10,629 bases of DNA, taken from contig JAGBZE010000217.1 in NCBI GenBank assembly GCA_017628435.1, positions 1 to 10,629 of the forward strand. The letters are read 5' to 3'. Made by a program: the position numbers and the translations under genes. The DNA comes from Akkermansia sp. (GTDB lineage Bacteria > Verrucomicrobiota > Verrucomicrobiia > Verrucomicrobiales > Akkermansiaceae). This document shows, piece by piece, positions 5,622 through 10,629 of the stretch (position 1 is the stretch's first letter; each line of letters begins with the position of its first letter). The notes beneath the pieces are model-generated. The model was not told where the DNA came from. It saw only the letters and a list, made by a program, of their open reading frames with translations, and made no database searches.

Positions 5622-6463
5622 AAAAAGGACTGATTTTGGAAGGCGGCGCCATGCGCGGCATGTTCACCGCAGGGGTGACGGATGTGATGATGGAGAACGG
5701 AATCACCTTCGATGGCATTGTGGGTGTTTCCGCCGGGGCTGCATTCGGGGTGAACTACAAATCCGGCCAGATTGGCCGCGCCATCCGCTACAACGAACGC
5801 TTCTGCAATGACAAACGCTATTGCAGCATCCGCAATCTCTTCCGCGATGGCAACCTGTACAGCAAGGATTTCTGTTACGGAGAGGTACCACTGGTGCATG
5901 ACCCCTTCGATTTCGAGGCCTTCGAGGCCAACCCCACCGAATTTCACCTCGTCTGCACGGATGTGGTGACCGGCAAGCCGCTCTACCATGAATTCACGGG
6001 GCGCGATGACCACGAATTCGACTGGATTCGAGCCTCGGCCTCCATGCCGCTGGTCTCACAGCTGGTGGAAATTGAAGGCAGGAAACTGCTGGACGGCGGC
6101 ATTACCGATGCCATTCCGCTGCAGTATTTCGAAAGCATCGGCTACACGCGCAACGTGGTCATCCTGACTCAGCATGCAGAGTACGATAAAAAGGAAACCA
6201 CCGCCATGCCCTTCATCCGCCTCCTGTACCGCAAATATCCGGCACTGGTGCAGGCCATGGAAGTGCGCCACCTCATGTACAATGCCCAGCGCGACTATGT
6301 GAACCGCCAGGAAGCCGCCGGCAAGGCGCTCGTCATCCGCCCCGACTCCCCCCTGCCCGTCTCCCGAGTGGAAAAGAACCCCGCCCGTCTCCGCGAGGCC
6401 TACAACATCGGCCGCGCCGCAGCGGAAAAGCGGCTGGAAGACATCCGCAACTACCTCAGCTAG
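5618..6463 (+). CDS. patatin-like phospholipase, YjjU type
   Basis: A 281-residue Ser-Asp hydrolase of the patatin family, expected to cleave acyl esters of (phospho)lipids. Visible motifs are the oxyanion loop GGAMRG (9-14; usual GGGxRG with Ala for the third Gly), the nucleophile elbow GVSAG with Ser38, and the catalytic Asp159 in DGG. The sequence style (KKGLILEGGAMRGMFTAGVTDV, then GVSAGAAFGVNY) and the C-terminal helical extension resemble E. coli YjjU and its relatives. There is no signal peptide, so it is likely cytoplasmic or associated with the inner membrane face, unlike its two secreted operon partners. Translation is probably coupled to the upstream gene by the ATGA overlap. Length and motifs are intact. 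The true substrate is not known. Confidence 0.93.
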   Translation: MKKGLILEGGAMRGMFTAGVTDVMMENGITFDGIVGVSAGAAFGVNYKSGQIGRAIRYNERFCNDKRYCSIRNLFRDGNLYSKDFCYGEVPLVHDPFDFEAFEANPTEFHLVCTDVVTGKPLYHEFTGRDDHEFDWIRASASMPLVSQLVEIEGRKLLDGGITDAIPLQYFESIGYTRNVVILTQHAEYDKKETTAMPFIRLLYRKYPALVQAMEVRHLMYNAQRDYVNRQEAAGKALVIRPDSPLPVSRVEKNPARLREAYNIGRAAAEKRLEDIRNYLS

Positions 6464-6753
6464 GGCAGGAAGCTCTCATGGAAGCGCTGTCCATCATTCT
6501 GAACAGTCTTCTGGGCGGTTGATTCTTCGCCAATTCAGCAAATTTTGCAGACTTAATCAAGCTTTTCTTCATTATCCCTGCAAGATTTGCTAAATTTTAC
6601 AACTCCAGCCGCTCACGGAAGCGCTGTAGAGGAGAAGCTTGCCGGACTCAATGCAATCCATACAGACTACATGTGGGCGCGATATGCATCATACCCCCGA
6701 GAGTGAATGGCATCGCTTTTGTTTTTACACCTTCTCACAAGCGCTCTCCTACC
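6464..6753. other. non-coding gap with short repeats and a stem-loop
   Basis: No gene is supported between the patatin stop and the promoter at 6754. The AT-richer stretch contains a direct repeat (6476-6490, 6613-6627, and a weaker third copy at 6735-6745) around an AGCGCT palindrome, and one long imperfect stem-loop (6532-6596). A 14-codon ORF (6478-6522, MEALSIILNSLLGG) has an AGGA 8 nt upstream but no other support. Longer frames starting at 6639 and 6673 overlap the next gene in other phases and look like chance. No clear intrinsic terminator was found after the operon. Confidence 0.6.
6532..6596. repeat. imperfect inverted repeat / AT-rich stem-loop
   Basis: The arm AGCAAATTTTGCAG (6537-6550) pairs with CTGCAAGATTTGCT (6578-6591) over 14 positions, all Watson-Crick except one G-U. 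The loop is 27 nt. Four more A/T pairs follow beyond one mismatch (6532-6535 with 6593-6596). The stem is AT-rich and followed by a short TTTTAC, so it could be a weak terminator of the patatin operon, a small RNA fold or a protein site. The left arm contains GCAAATTTTGC, which recurs on the minus strand at 1139-1129. Confidence 0.5.
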
Positions 6754-6782
6754 TTGACTTGCAGAGCAGAGCCATGTACAAT
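6754..6782 (+). promoter_or_regulatory. sigma70-type promoter abutting the gene at 6794
   Basis: A -35 TTGACT (6754-6759), a 17-nt spacer and a -10 TACAAT (6777-6782) form the second strongest promoter match in the window. The ATG at 6794 begins 12 nt after the -10 box, so the transcript would carry only about 4-6 nt before the start codon. The weak third copy of the TCAC..AAGCGCT repeat (6735-6745) lies just upstream of the -35. Confidence 0.65.
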
Positions 6783-6793
6783 GAGCTCAGACA

Positions 6794-7870
6794 ATGCGCA
6801 CATTTTATCTTCTCGTTCTGCTGGCGGTCATGCAGATGACCGCCTCCGCCCTCACCATTAATCCCGACCCGGAGGCAGATAAACGTTACGAAGCCTACGC
6901 GGCACTCAACACTATCTGCATCGGCCATCTGGAAAAGGTGACCGACCGTGCAAGCGCCGATGCTGCGGCAAAAAACATCAAGGCCGCCCGGAAGAAGCAC
7001 CGCATCGACGGCCGCGACTTCACAAGTGAGAGGGACACTCTGCAGAGCATGAGCGAGAAGCTCAGCAAGCAGTACTTCCACGGCTCAGCATCGCTGGCAG
7101 AGGAGCTGGAGTACCCACAGGAGGATGCCATCATCCCCACCCCTCTTACCGATGCTATCATGGAGCAGTTGCAGAAAGAACTGGTGGAACACCTCTGCAA
7201 ACCGTTCGATTGTAAAGAAGCGCACCGCCGACTGGCACAGAAGGAAGGCCTTAGCGGGGAATTACTCCTCCGGATTCCGCACAACCAGGCAGAACTCATC
7301 AGCGGTGGCCCCGGCTTTACCAGAGAAACAGCCTGGGTGGTGGATGCTGAAGATGAGCGCAAGGCTCAATTCACCGCCTCGCAGATTGCCTTCACCGCTC
7401 TGGGCCCCATGCACAAGGCCGAACACCGTAAGGAACTGACCGACACCCGCCGCTACATGGTATTCACGCTGGAGGTAATTCGCGATGGGAAGAAATACGT
7501 TGTGGAGCAGTGGTGCGACACCACCGCCACCGGCAAGGTGTATTCCCCTGCTAAGCGTGAACGCGCCCGGAAGAAAATCCAGGAGAAAGCCCGCGAGCTG
7601 TACGAGGCGCTGCTCAGCATCAGCGACGAGGAAACCGCTGAGGACTTTGGCGAGGAGGTGCTGGAGCTCTGCGAGGATATCCACGAGCTGGACCGCATCT
7701 GCGAAGCGGACGAACAGGTGCTGAACCATCTGTATAATGCGCTGAAAATGCCCGAACGCGAGCGCATCGCCTCCCATCTCTACCATCTTCTGAGAGATAA
7801 CTACGGAGCGTATGATGAAGACCTCCGGAAGGCGCTCCGGAATTATCTTGATATTCCTGTACCCCACTGA
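6794..7870 (+). CDS. secreted, mostly helical protein of unknown function
   Basis: A 358-residue protein that I do not recognise. It has a Sec signal peptide (MRTFYLLVLLAVMQMTASA, cut about 19/20). It then shows an N-terminal helical region (about 30-105) containing DRASADAAAKNIKAARKKH, and a central, more beta-like part (about 150-245: ELLLRIPHNQAEL, RRYMVFTLEVIRDGKKYVVEQW). The C-terminus is strongly charged and helical (about 250-350) with many Glu/Arg/Lys and heptad-like Leu spacing, possibly a coiled coil. The N-terminal ASADAAA-type segment reminds me of helical repeats in Akkermansia hypothetical proteins, but that is memory and untested. It has its own promoter with an almost absent 5' UTR, and a lipoprotein gene follows 10 nt after its stop, so the two are probably co-transcribed. 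Confidence 0.82.
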   Translation: MRTFYLLVLLAVMQMTASALTINPDPEADKRYEAYAALNTICIGHLEKVTDRASADAAAKNIKAARKKHRIDGRDFTSERDTLQSMSEKLSKQYFHGSASLAEELEYPQEDAIIPTPLTDAIMEQLQKELVEHLCKPFDCKEAHRRLAQKEGLSGELLLRIPHNQAELISGGPGFTRETAWVVDAEDERKAQFTASQIAFTALGPMHKAEHRKELTDTRRYMVFTLEVIRDGKKYVVEQWCDTTATGKVYSPAKRERARKKIQEKARELYEALLSISDEETAEDFGEEVLELCEDIHELDRICEADEQVLNHLYNALKMPERERIASHLYHLLRDNYGAYDEDLRKALRNYLDIPVPH

Positions 7871-7880
7871 TACCAGACCG

Positions 7881-8504
7881 ATGCATCGACCTCTTCTACT
7901 GCTGTCTGCCCTGCTGCTGTGCTCCTGCCAGCAGCAGGTGGAGACATACACTCTCCAGGAAGCACGCGATTTTCTGACTCTGGCCGATAACACCATGTCC
8001 CGTGGTATCGACTACCTGGGCAGCGATGAGGAATACCACTATTTTGAAGTCAGGCGAGAGTTCGCCCTGAATCCGCGATTCCGCATCAGCAGGGATGCCA
8101 CGCTGTACACCCCGGCAGAAACCCGCCCCTACCACAGCTGGCTACCCGAACGCTCCCCCGCATGTAAAGAACTGAAAGGGATGCACTTGAGCATTCTCGA
8201 CAAAGCGGACGGCTTCTGCTACCGGCTGGAGGGAAAAGAGTACGCCAATCCGGCAGATATCCCAGCCAGGCAGTGGCAGCACGTACGCCACGTGCACCTG
8301 GGGCATAAAGCCCCCAGCGTTTCCAACAGGATGCGGGAAAGCATCGCTCCCTTTCTGCAGGGTCGCACCGATATCCGATACAGCGGTCCCATCAGCGGCA
8401 TATCGCCGCACCAGCTTCCGCCAACAACCGCCCCTGGAGCACCCGACAGCAAGACTATTGACGAATTGTTGATGCGGAAAATCCATCGAAGCACGGGTCT
8501 CTAG
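7881..8504 (+). CDS. small lipoprotein of unknown function
   Basis: A 207-residue predicted lipoprotein. I chose the ATG at 7881, since the longer frame from 7812 overlaps the upstream gene and would bury the signal peptide. From 7881 the sequence MHRPLLLLSALLLCSC is a standard lipoprotein signal with lipobox LCSC and lipidated Cys16, followed by QQQ (no Asp at +2, so outer membrane is plausible by E. coli rules). The mature part begins with a helix (ETYTLQEARDFLTLADNTMS), then a mixed region (EYHYFEVRREFALNPRFRISRDATLYT), and ends with a Pro-rich tail (HQLPPTTAPGAPDSKTIDE). No enzyme motif was seen. The gene starts 10 nt after the secreted protein gene, so the pair is likely an envelope operon. 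No Shine-Dalgarno sequence is present. Confidence 0.82.
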   Translation: MHRPLLLLSALLLCSCQQQVETYTLQEARDFLTLADNTMSRGIDYLGSDEEYHYFEVRREFALNPRFRISRDATLYTPAETRPYHSWLPERSPACKELKGMHLSILDKADGFCYRLEGKEYANPADIPARQWQHVRHVHLGHKAPSVSNRMRESIAPFLQGRTDIRYSGPISGISPHQLPPTTAPGAPDSKTIDELLMRKIHRSTGL

Positions 8505-8581
8505 TCCCGAAAACATAGGACTCCCCCCTCACTTCGAATGGATGCTTGTCATCATGTGAAAGATTTTCCCTCGCGCGGGCG

Positions 8582-8587
8582 TATCAT
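8582..8587 (+). promoter_or_regulatory. candidate -10 box directly before the M3 peptidase gene
   Basis: TATCAT ends eight bases before the ATG at 8596, which would give a transcript with about 2 nt before the start codon. No convincing -35 lies at 16-18 nt (the sequence there is AAAGAT). A TTGTCA at 8546-8551 is too distant at 30 nt. It is recorded mainly because it repeats the near-leaderless layout of alr and the 6794 gene. Confidence 0.35.
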
Positions 8588-8595
8588 AGGCGTAC

Positions 8596-10629
8596 ATGAA
8601 CAAGCAGTTTTTCCTTTCCAGTATCCTTTGTGCCCTGCTGGGCGTGCCGCAGGTAGTGGCAGAACAGGCAGTGCCGCAGCAGGTTGCGGCAGTGCAGCAG
8701 GCTATCCAGGACGGCGAGCATCCCTTCTTCGCTAAGGGGTTATACCCCGACTGGTCGAAGCTGACCCCGGCGCAGGCCCGCATTGACTCCGCTGCCGCCA
8801 TGGTGCTGGCGCGTCACCGTCTGGAGCAGCTCAGCAACATCCGCCCGGAGGAAGCCACCTTTGAGAACACCTTCCTGGCGCTTGAACAGGCTCAGGAGGA
8901 GCTGAACACTGTGCAGAACCGCATCTACCACCTCAAAACCGTGGCCGATAACGAGGAACTGCGCCAGGTGCAGGAAGAACTGATGCCTGCATGGAATGCC
9001 CTGAGCGCCGAAGTCCTGGCCAACGAAAAAATCTGGGCAGTACTGCGCAGCGCCGCCGCCCAACCCTGGGTGAAGGAACTTTCCCCCGCCAGGCAGCGGT
9101 TTGTGAAGCAGATTATCCATAACTTCCAGGACCAGGGTGCCGACCTGAGCCCCGAACAGAAAGCCCGAAAGAAGGCCATTGAGGACGAGATTTCACAGTT
9201 GCAGCTCGAGTTCGGCAAAAATGTGCAGGACTCCACCGAGGCCTGGGAACTCATCATCACCGACCCGGGCCAGCTGAATGGCATGAGTGCCGACTGGATG
9301 GAAAAAGCCCGCGAGGATGCACGCAAGCGCATTCACGGCGAAGACACGGCCCCGGCCTGGCGCATCAGCCTGCAGAGCTCCAGCTACGGCGAAGTTCTGC
9401 GCTACTGCAAGGTGGAAGCCACGCGCAAGGCCTGCTGGGAGGGTGCCCGAACCATTGGCAGCGGCAAATATGATAACGCCCCCATTGTGGACCGTATCAT
9501 GGAGCTGCGCCGCGAACTGGCCGAGCTGCTGGGATTTGACACCTATGCAGACCTCACCACCAGTCGACGTATGGTAGGAGGCGGCAAGAACGCCCTCAAA
9601 TTCGTGGACGACATGATGCAGAAAGTGAAGCCCGCCTTTGATGCGGAGTGCCAGCAGATACTGGACTTCGTCACCAGACGCACCGGCAGAGTAACCACCG
9701 CACTGAATCCATGGGACCGCTCCTTCTACCTGCGCGAGCGGGCAGAGGAACTGTATGATTTTGACGCAGAATCCCTGCGCCCCTACCTGGCCTGCAATCA
9801 GCTGGTGGATGGCATGTTCACCATCTTCTCTAACCTGTACGGTATTTCCTTCACGGAGCTGCCCAGCAAGTGCCTTACAGAGGGTGAATCTGCCCAGCCG
9901 CATATCATCCAGACCTGGCACCCGGAAGTGCGCGTGTTCGCCGTGAGCGATGACCGCACCGGCTACCACCTGGGCACTTTCTACATGGACCTCTTCCCCC
10001 GCAGCGGCAAGCGCGAGGGCGCCTGGGTGATGCCCATGAGCTATGGCAAACCTGCTGAAATGCACAAACCGCATGAGCCGCACCTGGCTACCCTGGTGTG
10101 CAACATGACCCCGGCTGCTGGTGACAAACCCGCCCTGCTCAGCCACCGGGATGCCGTGGTGCTTTTCCACGAATTCGGCCACATGATGCACTGCATGCTC
10201 AGCAATACTGAGCTGCAGGCCCACGCCGGCACCAGCGTGGCATGGGATTTTGTGGAGCTCCCCAGTCAGATTACTGAAAACTGGGTCTGGGAGCCCGAGG
10301 CATTCTCCCTCTTCGGCTACCACTATGAAAATGGCAACCGCATACCCGATGAGCTCATCAGCAAGCTGCTGGCCAGCCGCTACTTCCTTCCCGCCACGGA
10401 TAACATGGGCCAGCTCTGCATTGCCAAGCTCGACCTGGAAATGCACATGAACTACAACGAAAAATTCAAGGGCAAGGAACTTGATGCTGCCTCTAATGAA
10501 TTGCTTGCCGACTGGCAGATTAATTACACCACCCCCGGGACTTCCATCATGCGCCGCCTCCGCCACTGCATCACCGGCGGCTACAGCGCCGGCTATTACT
10601 CCTACAAATGGGCCGAGGTGCTGGCTGCA
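8596..10629 (+). CDS. exported M3-family zinc oligopeptidase (oligopeptidase A/Dcp type; 3' end cut)
   Basis: A zinc metallopeptidase of family M3 that degrades short peptides. 678 codons are open to the window edge. The zinc site is HEFGH with His525, Glu526 (general base) and His529, and the third ligand is Glu554 in FVELPSQITENW. GTFYMDLFPRSGKR and YSAGYYSYKWAEVLAA are further family blocks, the latter at the edge. Roughly 60-70 residues are probably missing. Unlike the cytoplasmic OpdA/PrlC it begins with a Sec signal peptide (MNKQFFLSSILCALLGVPQVVA, cut about 22/23), so it should act in the periplasm. The ATG at 8596 is chosen because it starts the signal peptide. The gap to the upstream lipoprotein gene is 91 bp with a possible own promoter. 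Oligopeptidase A versus dipeptidyl carboxypeptidase cannot be decided from sequence by eye. Confidence 0.93.
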   Translation, partial: MNKQFFLSSILCALLGVPQVVAEQAVPQQVAAVQQAIQDGEHPFFAKGLYPDWSKLTPAQARIDSAAAMVLARHRLEQLSNIRPEEATFENTFLALEQAQEELNTVQNRIYHLKTVADNEELRQVQEELMPAWNALSAEVLANEKIWAVLRSAAAQPWVKELSPARQRFVKQIIHNFQDQGADLSPEQKARKKAIEDEISQLQLEFGKNVQDSTEAWELIITDPGQLNGMSADWMEKAREDARKRIHGEDTAPAWRISLQSSSYGEVLRYCKVEATRKACWEGARTIGSGKYDNAPIVDRIMELRRELAELLGFDTYADLTTSRRMVGGGKNALKFVDDMMQKVKPAFDAECQQILDFVTRRTGRVTTALNPWDRSFYLRERAEELYDFDAESLRPYLACNQLVDGMFTIFSNLYGISFTELPSKCLTEGESAQPHIIQTWHPEVRVFAVSDDRTGYHLGTFYMDLFPRSGKREGAWVMPMSYGKPAEMHKPHEPHLATLVCNMTPAAGDKPALLSHRDAVVLFHEFGHMMHCMLSNTELQAHAGTSVAWDFVELPSQITENWVWEPEAFSLFGYHYENGNRIPDELISKLLASRYFLPATDNMGQLCIAKLDLEMHMNYNEKFKGKELDAASNELLADWQINYTTPGTSIMRRLRHCITGGYSAGYYSYKWAEVLAA

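Noticed and set aside
6478..6522. 14-codon ORF MEALSIILNSLLGG after the patatin gene
   Set aside because: It has an AGGA upstream and is hydrophobic, but it is too short to support and overlaps the first copy of the direct repeat.
7812..7880. Upstream in-frame ATG for the lipoprotein gene
   Set aside because: It would add 23 residues before a clear lipoprotein signal peptide and overlap the preceding gene.
9193..10566. 457-codon open frame on the minus strand opposite the M3 peptidase
   Set aside because: The M3 zinc site and family blocks fix the plus frame as real; the antisense frame is a GC-driven shadow.

Overview
The window is about 10.6 kb of GC-rich (roughly 57% by eye), densely coded bacterial DNA. 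I read it as a Gram-negative, probably Verrucomicrobiota and perhaps close to Akkermansia. This rests on the mix of a secreted M3 peptidase, Sel1 repeats and TMEM43, on the near absence of Shine-Dalgarno sequences, and on a recalled lineage-style helical segment in the protein at 6794-7870. None of this is a formal taxonomic test. Several products carry Sec or lipoprotein signals, which fits a two-membrane cell.

Layout. The left third is on the minus strand. It holds rpoA (936 to 1, cut by the window edge), alanine racemase alr (2315-1215) and a TMEM43/LUMA-family membrane protein (3656-2478). Between TMEM43 and alr, and running into the TMEM43 3' end, is the most striking structure here: a 174-bp element (2368-2541) made of tiny hairpins. 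Their stem sequences differ but stay paired, and they are joined by a nearly invariant 7-nt linker on a 20-nt period. The element has 10-bp terminal inverted repeats.

The rest is on the plus strand. A tightly packed three-gene operon (3796-6463) encodes a secreted seven-repeat Sel1 protein, an unrecognised secreted protein and a YjjU-like patatin phospholipase. The gaps are +2 nt and a 4-nt ATGA overlap. A 330-bp gap (6464-6793) carries repeats, a stem-loop and a promoter. Next come an unrecognised secreted helical protein (6794-7870) and, 10 nt on, an unrecognised small lipoprotein (7881-8504). Last is a signal-peptide-bearing M3 (oligopeptidase A/Dcp type) zinc peptidase (8596 onward, cut at the right edge).

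How they fit together. rpoA and alr are housekeeping genes (transcription; D-alanine for peptidoglycan). Most of the others point to the cell envelope: a membrane protein divergent from a secreted repeat protein with a lipase in its operon, a secreted protein paired with a lipoprotein, and an exported peptidase. Four sigma70-like promoters with exactly 17-bp spacers can be read (rpoA, alr, the Sel1 operon, the 6794 gene). Two of these, plus a weaker -10 before the M3 gene, lie so close to the ATG that the transcripts would be nearly leaderless.
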